From Heterotrichella gracilis (Eukaryota; Sar; Xanthophyceae; Tribonematales; Xanthonemataceae), in the NCBI GenBank assembly GCA_032358255.1, contig JAULBX010022186.1, positions 1 to 64,000 on the forward strand: 64,000 nt of DNA. The letters are read 5' to 3'. Every line of letters starts with the position of its first letter. Within the stretch, counting starts at the first letter, position 1. Below the pieces are notes generated by a model. That model did no database searches and was not told the origin of the DNA. It saw only the letters and a program-made list of their open reading frames with translations. The position numbers were made by a program, and so were the translations under genes. Below are positions 43,363 through 51,844 of this stretch, in pieces.

Positions 43363-43928
43363 TGGCAACAAAAACCTATCAACCTCGTTTAAAAGGTAAG
43401 TATGCAGAAGAAATAGTTCCTGCATTACAAAAACAATTTCAATATACTTCGTCAATGCAAGTTCCTAAATTGGAGAAAATTTGCCTTAATCAGGGTATTG
43501 GCGATGCAGTATCTGATAAGAAGATGATCGAAGCAGCAGTAAAAGAAATGACCACTATTACAGGTCAAAAAGCTGTAGCAACCTATTCAACAAAAGATAT
43601 CTCAAACTTTAAATTACGTAAAGGCGTTGCCATTGGTGTGCGTGTAACTTTACGTGGCGATAAAATGTATGAGTTCTTAGATCGTTTAGTTGCAGCTTCA
43701 TTACCACGTATTCGTGATTTTAAAGGTGTTAACGATAAAGGATTTGACGGACGCGGAAACTACACTTTAGGTGTTTCTGAGCAGATCATTTTCCCTGAAA
43801 TAGATATTGATAAAGTAAGCAAGATCTCTGGTATGGACATTACGTTTGTAACCAGCGCAGATACAGACAAAGAAGCTCACGCTTTATTAACAGAATTTGG
43901 TATTCCATTTAAAAAGAAAGATAAGTAA
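43362..43928 (+). CDS. rplE: 50S ribosomal protein L5
   Basis: A 188-residue L5 in the central protuberance, contacting 5S rRNA and P-site t[43 protein letters not shown] and [20 protein letters not shown] are typical. It overlaps rpsN by 1 bp. Confidence 0.98.
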   Translation: MATKTYQPRLKGKYAEEIVPALQKQFQYTSSMQVPKLEKICLNQGIGDAVSDKKMIEAAVKEMTTITGQKAVATYSTKDISNFKLRKGVAIGVRVTLRGDKMYEFLDRLVAASLPRIRDFKGVNDKGFDGRGNYTLGVSEQIIFPEIDIDKVSKISGMDITFVTSADTDKEAHALLTEFGIPFKKKDK

Positions 43929-44197
43929 TGGCAAAAGAATCGATGAAGGCCCGCGAGGTCAAACGTAAAAAATTAGTTGATAAATACGCTGTAAAACGTG
44001 CAGAATTAAAAAAAGCAGGTGATTCAGTTGGCTTACAAAAGTTACCACGTAACTCTTCAAAAGTACGTTTACGTAACCGTTGTAAATTAACCGGTCGTCC
44101 ACGTGGTTACATGCGCACCTTTGGTGTTAGCCGTGTTACTTTCCGCGAAATGGTGCTTTTCGGATTAATTCCGGGACTTACCAAATCAAGCTGGTAG
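43928..44197 (+). CDS. rpsN: 30S ribosomal protein S14 (zinc-independent type)
   Basis: An 89-residue S14 of the long form without the CxxC zinc pairs; the only Cys is in [15 protein letters not shown]. The C-terminal motif [18 protein letters not shown] is intact. It is the last gene before a 158-bp spacer holding a hairpin and promoter. Confidence 0.97.
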   Translation: MAKESMKAREVKRKKLVDKYAVKRAELKKAGDSVGLQKLPRNSSKVRLRNRCKLTGRPRGYMRTFGVSRVTFREMVLFGLIPGLTKSSW

Positions 44198-44207
44198 AAC
44201 ATACTTT

Positions 44208-44237
44208 CCGGCTTTTTAACCGAAGGGGTTAAACCGG
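44208..44237 (+). other. Stem-loop between rpsN and rpsH
   Basis: ccgg-ctttttaacc-gaag-gggttaaa-ccgg folds into a stem with a tetraloop-like tip. It has no T tail, so it is probably not a plain terminator. It sits ahead of an internal promoter and could be an attenuator, a processing site or a ribosomal protein binding site. Confidence 0.5.
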
Positions 44238-44248
44238 TAAAAATAAAA

Positions 44249-44280
44249 TTGTGAGGTTATGGTAAATTGTTGTATATTTG
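44249..44280 (+). promoter_or_regulatory. Internal promoter before rpsH
   Basis: ttg at 44249-44251, a 21-base spacer and tatatttg at 44273-44280 match the Bacteroidota promoter consensus. The rpsH start is 75 bp downstream. This suggests the rest of the spc group can be transcribed separately. Confidence 0.65.
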
Positions 44281-44355
44281 CCCCCTCAAAAAAATAAAAT
44301 AGATTGTTTAATATAATTATTCTGTTTTTCGGAATAACATATAAACTTAAAAAAA

Positions 44356-44754
44356 ATGACAGATACAGTATCAGATTACTTAACGCGTGTTCGTAACGCG
44401 ATCAAAGCAAACCACCGCATCGTAGAAGTTCCGGCTTCTAATCTAAAAAAAGAGATCACTAAGATCCTTTTCGAAAAGGGGTACATTTTAAATTACAAAT
44501 TTGAAAGTACAGAAAACAACCAGGGCGTAATTAAAATTGCGTTAAAATACCATCCTGTAACCAAGCTTCCTGCTATCCGCACATTGGATCGCGTGTCTAG
44601 CCCGGGTTTACGTAAGTATTCAGGTGTTGATAAAATGCCACGTGTATTAAATGGTTTAGGTATTGCCATCATTTCTACTTCAAAAGGTGTTATCACTGAT
44701 AAGGAAGCGAAGAAAATGAATGTTGGTGGTGAAGTTTTATGTTATATTTCATAA
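44356..44754 (+). CDS. rpsH: 30S ribosomal protein S8
   Basis: A 132-residue S8 in the 30S platform. TDTVSDYLTRVRNAIKANHR at the N-terminus and GLGIAIISTSKGVITDKEAK at the C-terminus are typical. In E. coli S8 represses spc translation. It is the first gene downstream of the internal promoter. Confidence 0.98.
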   Translation: MTDTVSDYLTRVRNAIKANHRIVEVPASNLKKEITKILFEKGYILNYKFESTENNQGVIKIALKYHPVTKLPAIRTLDRVSSPGLRKYSGVDKMPRVLNGLGIAIISTSKGVITDKEAKKMNVGGEVLCYIS

Positions 44755-44774
44755 TTTAAAGGAGGAAAATTAGC

Positions 44775-45329
44775 ATGTCACGTATAGGAAAAGCCCCAAT
44801 AGAGATACCAAAAGGAGTAGAGGTAACAATTAGCAACGGTTTAGTAACCGTTAAGGGACCAAAAGGAACATTAACTCAAAAAGTAGATATAGATATTACT
44901 GTAGCGATTGAAGATGGTAAAGTGTTAGTTACACGCCCAACTGATCAAAAACGCCACAGAGCATTGCACGGTTTATACCGTTCTTTGATCGCTAATATGA
45001 TCAAAGGTGTAAGCGAAGGATATAAAACAGAACAAGAATTAGTAGGTGTGGGTTACCGTGCTTCTAATAAAGGAAATATGTTAGAGTTATCTTTAGGTTA
45101 CTCTCACAACATCAACTTCCAGTTACCTGTTGAAATTAAAGTTACAACATCTGCAGAAAAAGGTCAAAACCCTAAAATAGTTTTAGAAAGTGCCGACAAA
45201 CAATTAATAGGATTAGTTGCTGCTAAGATCAGAAGCTTACGTAAACCAGAGCCGTACAAAGGTAAAGGTATTAAATTCGTTGGTGAAGTGCTAAGAAGAA
45301 AAGCAGGTAAATCAGCTTCGAAAAAATAA
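44775..45329 (+). CDS. rplF: 50S ribosomal protein L6
   Basis: A 184-residue two-domain L6. SRIGKAPIEIPKGVEVTISN at the N-terminus and RKPEPYKGKGIKFVGEVLRR at the C-terminus are intact. Confidence 0.98.
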   Translation: MSRIGKAPIEIPKGVEVTISNGLVTVKGPKGTLTQKVDIDITVAIEDGKVLVTRPTDQKRHRALHGLYRSLIANMIKGVSEGYKTEQELVGVGYRASNKGNMLELSLGYSHNINFQLPVEIKVTTSAEKGQNPKIVLESADKQLIGLVAAKIRSLRKPEPYKGKGIKFVGEVLRRKAGKSASKK

Positions 45330-45365
45330 TTAAATAAATTTTTAATCATCCTAAAAATTGTAGAG

Positions 45366-45722
45366 ATGGCAGTAAATAAACAAGATAGAAGAACTAAAAT
45401 TAAATTAAAACTTCGTAAGAGGATCAAAGGTACTGCAGAAGCGCCGCGTTTAAGCGTATTCCGTAGTAACTCTGAAATATATGCTCAATTAATTGAAGAC
45501 AAAGGTGGAAAAACTTTATTAGCTGTTGGTTCAGTTGATAAATCAATCTCTTCTGCAAAAGTTAGCAAAATTGAAAAAGCAAAATTAGTAGGTAAATTAA
45601 TTGCCGAAAAAGCTGTTGCAAGCGGAATCACAGCTGTGGTTTTTGATCGTAACGGGTTTTTATACCACGGTAGAGTAAAATCGTTAGCAGAAGGTGCTCG
45701 CGAAGGAGGTTTAAAATTCTAA
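45366..45722 (+). CDS. rplR: 50S ribosomal protein L18
   Basis: A 118-residue L18 that binds 5S rRNA. KLRKRIKGTAEAPRLSVFRS, and DRNGFLYHGRVKSLAEGARE with GGLKF at the end, are typical. Confidence 0.98.
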   Translation: MAVNKQDRRTKIKLKLRKRIKGTAEAPRLSVFRSNSEIYAQLIEDKGGKTLLAVGSVDKSISSAKVSKIEKAKLVGKLIAEKAVASGITAVVFDRNGFLYHGRVKSLAEGAREGGLKF

Positions 45723-45734
45723 TAAATTAGTAAG

Positions 45735-46253
45735 ATGTCAAAAGAAGTAGTAAAACGCGTTAAATCAAGCGATATAGAATTAAAAGATAAGTTAGTTGCC
45801 ATCCAACGTGTAACTAAAGTTACAAAAGGTGGTCGCCACTTTAGCTTTTCAGCCATTGTTGTGGTTGGAAATGAAAAAGGAATTATCGGACAAGGCTTAG
45901 GTAAAGCTAACGAGGTAACTGATGCCATTACAAAAGGTATTGAAGATGCTAAAAAGAGCTTAGTTAAAGTTGCCATATTAAACGGTACTGTGCCTCATGC
46001 ACAAGAAGGTAAATTTGGTGGCGCACGTGTGTTCTTAAAACCTGCGGCTCACGGTACTGGTGTAATTGCCGGTGGTGCGATGCGTGCTGTGTTAGAGAGC
46101 GTTGGTGTTACTGATGTATTAGCTAAATCTAAAGGATCAAGTAACCCGCATAACGTGGTTAAAGCAACATTAGATGCTTTAATGAAAATGCGTGATGCAA
46201 TTGCTATCTCTCAACAAAGAGGTATTAAATTAGACAGAGTGTTTAACGGTTAA
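45735..46253 (+). CDS. rpsE: 30S ribosomal protein S5
   Basis: A 172-residue S5 that helps mRNA unwinding and fidelity. [20 protein letters not shown], the loop [20 protein letters not shown] and [20 protein letters not shown] are conserved. Confidence 0.98.
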   Translation: MSKEVVKRVKSSDIELKDKLVAIQRVTKVTKGGRHFSFSAIVVVGNEKGIIGQGLGKANEVTDAITKGIEDAKKSLVKVAILNGTVPHAQEGKFGGARVFLKPAAHGTGVIAGGAMRAVLESVGVTDVLAKSKGSSNPHNVVKATLDALMKMRDAIAISQQRGIKLDRVFNG

Positions 46254-46263
46254 TAATTAAACA

Positions 46264-46443
46264 ATGGGAAAAGTAAAATTAACATTAGTAAAAAGTATCG
46301 CTAAACGTAGCCCTTCACAAAAAGCAACAGTTGTAGCTTTAGGTTTAGGAAAAACTCACAGCTCAGTGATAAAAGAATCTACTCCTGCTATTGATGGCAT
46401 GATCAGTAAATTAAAACATATTTTAAAAATCGAAAATATTTAA
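46264..46443 (+). CDS. rpmD: 50S ribosomal protein L30
   Basis: A 59-residue protein, MGKVKLTLVKSIAKRSPSQK, then ATVVALGLGKTHSSVIKEST, ending in a short helix and IENI. The L30 fold and pattern are clear and the place between rpsE and rplO is the usual one. The ATG is at 46264 and TAA at 46441-46443. Confidence 0.95.
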   Translation: MGKVKLTLVKSIAKRSPSQKATVVALGLGKTHSSVIKESTPAIDGMISKLKHILKIENI

Positions 46444-46447
46444 TAAA

Positions 46448-46897
46448 ATGAAATTAAGTGATTTAAAACCAGCATATGGTTCTGTAAAAACTAACTACCG
46501 TCGTGGCCGTGGCCAGGGTTCGGGTGGTGGTGGAACTGCAACTCGTGGACACAAAGGTGCTCAATCACGTTCTGGCCACTCTAAAAAAGTAGGTTTTGAA
46601 GGTGGTCAAATGCCTCTACAACGTCGTTTACCAAAATTCGGCTTTAAGAACGTTAACCGTATTAACTACAACGGCATTAATTTAGATGCTATCCAAAAAT
46701 TAGTGGATACTGCAAAAGTAACTGAAATCAATTTTGATGTTTTAGTAGCTAACGGTTTAGCTCACAAAAATGATCTTATTAAAATAATGGGTCGTGGTAC
46801 ATTAACTGCGTCAATAAAAATAACAGCACATGCCTTTACAGCAACAGCTAAAAAAGCTATTGAAGAAAAAGGTGGTACTATAAATGATACAAAATAA
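46448..46897 (+). CDS. rplO: 50S ribosomal protein L15
   Basis: A 149-residue L15. RRGRGQGSGGGGTATRGHKG and SGHSKKVGFEGGQMPLQRRL are the typical Gly/Arg-rich N-terminus. It lies 4 bp after rpmD and 3 bp before secY. Confidence 0.98.
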   Translation: MKLSDLKPAYGSVKTNYRRGRGQGSGGGGTATRGHKGAQSRSGHSKKVGFEGGQMPLQRRLPKFGFKNVNRINYNGINLDAIQKLVDTAKVTEINFDVLVANGLAHKNDLIKIMGRGTLTASIKITAHAFTATAKKAIEEKGGTINDTK

Positions 46898-46900
46898 TAT

Positions 46901-48229
46901 ATGAAGCGTTTTATAGATACACTTCGGAACATTTGGACGATAGAGGAACTTAAACAACGTATTCTATTAACGTTGGGTATGATCCTTATCTATCGTTTGG
47001 GTTCTTATGTAGTTCTTCCGGGGATAAATGTTGATGCATTGAATGATGCAAAAACAGCAGACGCTGGTGGGATCGTAGGTTTAATTAACATGTTTGCAGG
47101 TGGTGCGTTCTTACGCGCCTCAATTTTTGGTTTAGGTATCATGCCTTACATTACTGCTTCCATCATTATCCAGTTATTGGGTATGGCGGTGCCGTATTTC
47201 CAAAAAATGCAACGTGAAGGCGAAAGCGGTCGTAAAAAGATCAACCAGTACACAAGGTTCTTAACCATTGGTGTTACTGCTGTTCAGGCTCCCGGTTACA
47301 TTGCTTCTATTAAACAATCTGCTCCAAATGCTTTTACCGATCTTTCTACTTTCTGGTGGGTTCAATCTATCTTTATTTTAATTACTGGAACCATGTTTGT
47401 TATGTGGTTAGGTGAGAGAATTACGGATAAAGGTTTAGGTAATGGTATCTCTTTAATTATCATGATCGGTATTATCTCACGTTTACCTTTTGCCTTCTTA
47501 TCAGAGGTAAAATCAAGAACAGCAGGTAATGGTGGTTTAATTATCTTTTTAATTGAAATTGTTATCTTATTATTGGTAATTATCGGTTCTATCTTACTCG
47601 TTCAGGGTACAAGGCGAATACCGGTCCAGTTTGCGAAAAAGATCGTTGGTAACAAACAATACGGTGGTGTGCGTCAATACATCCCTTTAAAAGTAAATGC
47701 AGCAGGTGTAATGCCTATTATCTTTGCGCAGGCTATCATGTTCATTCCTTTAGCTATTACTAATTTCTCAGCAAGCGGTGGTGGTATCTTTAACGAGCGT
47801 TATGGTTTCTGGTATAATTTAATATTTGCAATTCTAATTATCTTATTTACATATTTCTACACGGCAATTATGGTTAATCCTAATCAATTGGCCGATGATA
47901 TGAAGCGTAATGGTGGTTTTATACCTGGTGTTAAGCCTGGTAAAAAAACAGCTGAGTTCATTGACCAAGTTATGAGTCGTATCACCTTGCCGGGATCTAT
48001 CTTCCTTGCTGGTGTTGCAGTTATGCCTGCATTTGCTCAAAAAATGGGAATTAACAGTGCCTTTGCGGATTTTTATGGTGGAACATCACTATTGATCCTT
48101 GTAGGCGTGGTTTTAGATACTTTACAACAGGTTGAAACTTATTTATTGAACCGTCATTATGATGGATTAATGAAATCGGGTAGGATCAAGGGTCGTGGCG
48201 CTAATGCTATGATGGTGCAACAAGGTTAA
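46901..48229 (+). CDS. secY: Protein translocase subunit SecY
   Basis: A 442-residue channel of the Sec translocon with ten membrane helices. GIMPYITASIIIQLLGMAVP, the TM5 region and the conserved cytosolic loops RRIPVQFAKKIVG and GVKPGKKTAEFIDQVMSRI are present. adk and map, often found between secY and infA in other bacteria, are absent here. Confidence 0.98.
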   Translation: MKRFIDTLRNIWTIEELKQRILLTLGMILIYRLGSYVVLPGINVDALNDAKTADAGGIVGLINMFAGGAFLRASIFGLGIMPYITASIIIQLLGMAVPYFQKMQREGESGRKKINQYTRFLTIGVTAVQAPGYIASIKQSAPNAFTDLSTFWWVQSIFILITGTMFVMWLGERITDKGLGNGISLIIMIGIISRLPFAFLSEVKSRTAGNGGLIIFLIEIVILLLVIIGSILLVQGTRRIPVQFAKKIVGNKQYGGVRQYIPLKVNAAGVMPIIFAQAIMFIPLAITNFSASGGGIFNERYGFWYNLIFAILIILFTYFYTAIMVNPNQLADDMKRNGGFIPGVKPGKKTAEFIDQVMSRITLPGSIFLAGVAVMPAFAQKMGINSAFADFYGGTSLLILVGVVLDTLQQVETYLLNRHYDGLMKSGRIKGRGANAMMVQQG

Positions 48230-48236
48230 TTAAAAT

Positions 48237-48455
48237 ATGGCGAAACAGGCAAACATTGAAATTGACGGTACTATTGTAGAAGCATTAAGCAATGCGATGT
48301 TTAGGGTTGAGTTGGAGAATGGACATGTAGTAACAGCGCACATCTCAGGAAAAATGAGAATGCACTACATCAAAATTCTGCCGGGAGATAAAGTGAAGTT
48401 GGAAATGAGTCCGTATGACTTATCAAAAGCAAGAATTACTTTTAGATATAAATAA
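48237..48455 (+). CDS. infA: Translation initiation factor IF-1
   Basis: A 72-residue OB-fold protein that blocks the ribosomal A site during initiation. [20 protein letters not shown] and [20 protein letters not shown] are typical. It lies 7 bp after secY. Confidence 0.98.
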   Translation: MAKQANIEIDGTIVEALSNAMFRVELENGHVVTAHISGKMRMHYIKILPGDKVKLEMSPYDLSKARITFRYK

Positions 48456-48482
48456 GAAGTTTAGAATTTTAAAATAAGAGAA

Positions 48483-48599
48483 ATGAAAGTTAGAGCATCG
48501 ATAAAAAAACGTAGCAACGAATGCAAGATCGTTCGTCGTAAAGGCAAATTGTACGTAATAAACAAAAAAAATCCAAAATTTAAACAAAGACAGAAGTAA
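48483..48599 (+). CDS. rpmJ: 50S ribosomal protein L36 (zinc-free form)
   Basis: A 38-residue L36: [20 protein letters not shown], then [18 protein letters not shown]. Only one Cys remains of the usual C-x2-C...C-x4-H site, so it cannot bind zinc in the classical way; this form is common in Bacteroidota. It lies between infA and rpsM as expected. Confidence 0.95.
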   Translation: MKVRASIKKRSNECKIVRRKGKLYVINKKNPKFKQRQK

Positions 48600-48603
48600 T
48601 TCT

Positions 48604-48611
48604 TATCTTTG
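48604..48611 (+). promoter_or_regulatory. Possible internal promoter before rpsM
   Basis: tatctttg fits TAnnTTTG and lies 30 bp before the rpsM ATG. No TTG is found at the right distance upstream, so the case is weaker than for the rpsL and rpsH promoters. Confidence 0.4.
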
Positions 48612-48641
48612 CAAACCTTTATAAAATAGTAGTTTAAAGAA

Positions 48642-49019
48642 ATGGCACGTATAGCAGGTATTGATTTACCAAAAAACAAAAGAGGCGTAATAGGTTTAAC
48701 CTATATTTACGGTATTGGTCGCAGTAGAGCGGCAAAAATATTAAGCGACGCCGGAATTGATTCCGATAAAAAAGTAAGTGATTGGAATGACGATGAGCAA
48801 AATGCTATTCGTAATTTAATTAATAACGCTTTTAAAGTTGAAGGTGCTCTTAGATCTGAGACTCAATTAAACATTAAACGTTTAACTGATATCAACTGTC
48901 TTCGTGGTATGCGTCACCGTAACGGTTTACCGGTTCGTGGCCAACGTACTAAAACAAACGCGCGTACCCGTAAAGGTAAACGTAAGACAATTGCTAACAA
49001 GAAAATGGCAGTTAAATAA
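48642..49019 (+). CDS. rpsM: 30S ribosomal protein S13
   Basis: A 125-residue S13 in the 30S head. [20 protein letters not shown] and [20 protein letters not shown] with the Lys/Arg tail are typical. It starts the alpha-operon part. Confidence 0.98.
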   Translation: MARIAGIDLPKNKRGVIGLTYIYGIGRSRAAKILSDAGIDSDKKVSDWNDDEQNAIRNLINNAFKVEGALRSETQLNIKRLTDINCLRGMRHRNGLPVRGQRTKTNARTRKGKRKTIANKKMAVK

Positions 49020-49048
49020 TAATTAATAAAGTATAAGTATTAAATAAA

Positions 49049-49459
49049 ATGGCAAAACAACCAACAGCAGCATCAAATGTAAAAGCTACAACACGTAAGC
49101 GTACTGTAAAAGTAGAAGCTACGGGCGAAGCTCATATCAATGCTACATTCAATAATATTATCATTTCATTAACTAACATCAACGGCCAGGTAATTTCTTG
49201 GAGTAGTGCTGGTAAAATGGGATTCAGAGGTTCTAAGAAAAATACACCGTATGCTGCGCAAATGGCAGCTGCAGATTGCAGTAAAGTTGCATTTGATGCA
49301 GGTTTACGTAAAGTAAAAGTGTATGTAAAAGGCCCGGGTGCAGGAAGAGAAAGTGCTATCAGAACTATTGCAGCTACAGGAATTGAAGTTGCTGAGATCA
49401 TGGATATCACACCAATCCCTCACAACGGTTGTCGTCCTCCTAAACGTCGTCGCGTATAA
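49049..49459 (+). CDS. rpsK: 30S ribosomal protein S11
   Basis: A 136-residue S11 in the platform. The N-terminal ~18 residues are a basic extension. [20 protein letters not shown], and [20 protein letters not shown] with the end [12 protein letters not shown], are typical. Confidence 0.98.
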   Translation: MAKQPTAASNVKATTRKRTVKVEATGEAHINATFNNIIISLTNINGQVISWSSAGKMGFRGSKKNTPYAAQMAAADCSKVAFDAGLRKVKVYVKGPGAGRESAIRTIAATGIEVAEIMDITPIPHNGCRPPKRRRV

Positions 49460-49566
49460 AATAAAATATAAACAAACAGCCGGTCTCATCAACGCGATGA
49501 GATTTGGAGTTACAAGTCTATAGGGCTTATAACTTAAATAATAAAAAAAGAAAACAATTATTTAAA

Positions 49567-50172
49567 ATGGCAAGGTACACAGGTCCCAAATCAAAGATCG
49601 CGCGAAAATTCAGAGAACCAATATTCGGTCCTGATAAAGCGCTAGAAAAAAAGAACTACCCTCCAGGGCAGCACGGTAACACTAAAAAACGTGCAAAACA
49701 ATCAGAATACGCTATCCAGTTAATGGAAAAGCAAAAAGCTAAGTATACTTACGGTATCCTTGAAAAGCAATTCGCTCGTACATTCGATAAAGCAGCTCGT
49801 TCTCACGGTATCACAGGTGAAGTATTGTTACAATTAATTGAAAGTCGTTTAGACAATGTTGTTTACCGTTTAGGAATTGCTCCTACACGTCGTGCAGCTC
49901 GTCAGTTAGTTTCTCATGCTCACATTACTGTTAATGGTGGTGTTGTAAACATCGCTTCATTTACTTTAAAACCAGGAGACATTGTTGGTGTTCGCGAAAA
50001 ATCGCAATCTATGGAAGCAATTACAACAGCTCTTTCGGGCGCTGTAAATAAATTCCCTTGGTTAGATTTTGATAAGAACACTATGACCGGCAAATTCATT
50101 AACCGTCCTGAACGTTCTCAGATCCCTGAAAACATTAAAGAACAGTTAATTGTCGAGTTGTACTCTAAATAA
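49567..50172 (+). CDS. rpsD: 30S ribosomal protein S4
   Basis: A 201-residue S4, the first protein to bind 16S rRNA. The frame is open from 49504, but the conserved start [20 protein letters not shown] is at 49567 and the upstream 21 codons do not look like S4. The S4 RNA-binding domain ([20 protein letters not shown]) is intact. There is no zinc motif at the N-terminus (C- type). Confidence 0.97.
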   Translation: MARYTGPKSKIARKFREPIFGPDKALEKKNYPPGQHGNTKKRAKQSEYAIQLMEKQKAKYTYGILEKQFARTFDKAARSHGITGEVLLQLIESRLDNVVYRLGIAPTRRAARQLVSHAHITVNGGVVNIASFTLKPGDIVGVREKSQSMEAITTALSGAVNKFPWLDFDKNTMTGKFINRPERSQIPENIKEQLIVELYSK

Positions 50173-50208
50173 TAAAATAAATTAATTTAACCTATATAAG
50201 TATATAAT

Positions 50209-51201
50209 ATGGCAATATTAAATTTCGTAAAACCTGACAAGGTTATTATGATTAATTCAACCGAGACTTCAGGACAATTTGAGTTTAGACCATTAGAGCC
50301 TGGTTTTGGTATTACAATAGGTAACTCTTTACGTCGTATTTTATTATCGTCGTTAGAAGGATATGCTGTAACCAGCTTACGCATCGAAGGTGTAGATCAT
50401 GAGTTTTCAACTATTAAAGGTGTTGTTGAAGATGTAACTGAAATAGTTTTAAATCTTAAACAAGTTAGATTTAAAAAACAATTAGATAACCACGACAACG
50501 AAAAAATTACTGTACACTTTGCAGGTAGCGAAAAATTCACTGCTGGCGATATCGGTAAATACGTAAATGGTTTTCAAATCTTAAACCCTGATCTAGTAAT
50601 TTTTAATTGCGATTCATCTGTTCGTTTAAAAATGGAATTAACTGTTGAGCGTGGCCGCGGTTACGTTCCTGCAGAAGAGAACAAAACTAACAGCGCACCA
50701 AACGGAACAATCTTTATTGATTCTATTTACACGCCAATTAAGAACGTAAAATACAATATCGAGAACTATCGTGTTGAGCAAAAAACCGATTACGAACGTT
50801 TGATATTAGATATCGTTACTGATGGTTCTATTCATCCAAAAGATGCATTAAAAGAAGCAGCTAAAATTTTAATATTCCATTTCATGTTATTCTCTGATGA
50901 GAAAATTACATTAGATGCTGAAGAAAAACGTAATGAAGAAGAATTTGATGAAACAAGCCTTCACATGCGTCAATTATTAAAAACTAAGTTAGTAGACATG
51001 GATCTTTCAGTTCGCGCTCTAAACTGCTTAAAAGCGGCTGACGTTGAAACTTTAGGCGAACTTGTTTCTTTCAACAAGAACGATCTATTAAAATTCCGCA
51101 ATTTTGGTAAAAAATCATTAACTGAATTAGAAGACCTTGTTCAAACTAAAGGTTTACAATTTGGAATGAATGTGATAAAATATAAATTAGATAAAGATTA
51201 A
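50209..51201 (+). CDS. rpoA: RNA polymerase alpha subunit
   Basis: A 330-residue alpha subunit. The N-terminal dimerisation domain has [20 protein letters not shown], and the C-terminal domain, for DNA and activator contact, has [20 protein letters not shown] and [19 protein letters not shown]. The length is normal. Confidence 0.98.
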   Translation: MAILNFVKPDKVIMINSTETSGQFEFRPLEPGFGITIGNSLRRILLSSLEGYAVTSLRIEGVDHEFSTIKGVVEDVTEIVLNLKQVRFKKQLDNHDNEKITVHFAGSEKFTAGDIGKYVNGFQILNPDLVIFNCDSSVRLKMELTVERGRGYVPAEENKTNSAPNGTIFIDSIYTPIKNVKYNIENYRVEQKTDYERLILDIVTDGSIHPKDALKEAAKILIFHFMLFSDEKITLDAEEKRNEEEFDETSLHMRQLLKTKLVDMDLSVRALNCLKAADVETLGELVSFNKNDLLKFRNFGKKSLTELEDLVQTKGLQFGMNVIKYKLDKD

Positions 51202-51277
51202 TAAATTTAGATTTTAGAGGTTAGATTTTAGATGTTAGTCTTAAATCATAGATCTTAAATCATAAATCTTAAATAAA

Positions 51278-51763
51278 ATGAGACACGGAGATAAAATAAA
51301 TAATTTAGGTAGAAAAACCGCTCACCGCCACGCTTTGTTAATGAACTTAGCTTGTGCGTTAATTGATAACAAGCGTATTTTTACTACTCTTGCTAAAGCA
51401 AAAGCTTTACGCGTATATATTGAGCCGCTTATTACAAAAAGTAAAGACGATACTACTCATAGCCGTCGTGTTGCTTTTTCTTACTTAAAAAGAAAAGAAA
51501 CTGTAAGCGAATTATTCAAAGAAGTTGCAACTAAAGTAGCAAACCGTAATGGTGGTTACACACGTATCATCAAAACCGGTAACCGTCAGGGTGATGCTGC
51601 TGAAATGGCGATGATCGAATTAGTAGACTTTAATGATATCTACACTAACGGTAAAGGTTCTGCTGAAGGTACAGCTAAGAAAACTACACGTCGTAGCAAA
51701 GGTGCTAAAAAAGGCACTACAAAAGCTAAAAAAGACGATACTGAAAAAACTGCAGAAGCTTAA
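51278..51763 (+). CDS. rplQ: 50S ribosomal protein L17 with C-terminal extension
   Basis: A 161-residue L17. The core (1-115) has [20 protein letters not shown] and [20 protein letters not shown]. The remaining ~45 residues are a Lys/Thr/Ala tail not seen in E. coli L17 but usual in Bacteroidota. It is the last gene of the supercluster. The spacer before it (51202-51277) is made of repeats of ttagatttta and cttaaatcata. Confidence 0.97.
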   Translation: MRHGDKINNLGRKTAHRHALLMNLACALIDNKRIFTTLAKAKALRVYIEPLITKSKDDTTHSRRVAFSYLKRKETVSELFKEVATKVANRNGGYTRIIKTGNRQGDAAEMAMIELVDFNDIYTNGKGSAEGTAKKTTRRSKGAKKGTTKAKKDDTEKTAEA

Positions 51764-51782
51764 TAGCAACCGCAATAAATTT

Positions 51783-51817
51783 AAAAAGCCGTTTCGATAT
51801 TTCGAAACGGCTTTTTT
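51783..51817. terminator. Terminator of the ribosomal supercluster
   Basis: The arms aaaaagccgtttcga and tcgaaacggctttttt have a small loop and are followed by T runs in both directions. It lies between the convergent genes rplQ and the carboxylesterase. Confidence 0.85.
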
Positions 51818-51844
51818 GTTTTGTATAATTTAATTTAAGTATTA

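Noticed and set aside
49504-49566. N-terminal extension of rpsD
   Set aside because: S4 proteins begin at MARY; the upstream codons are spacer sequence.
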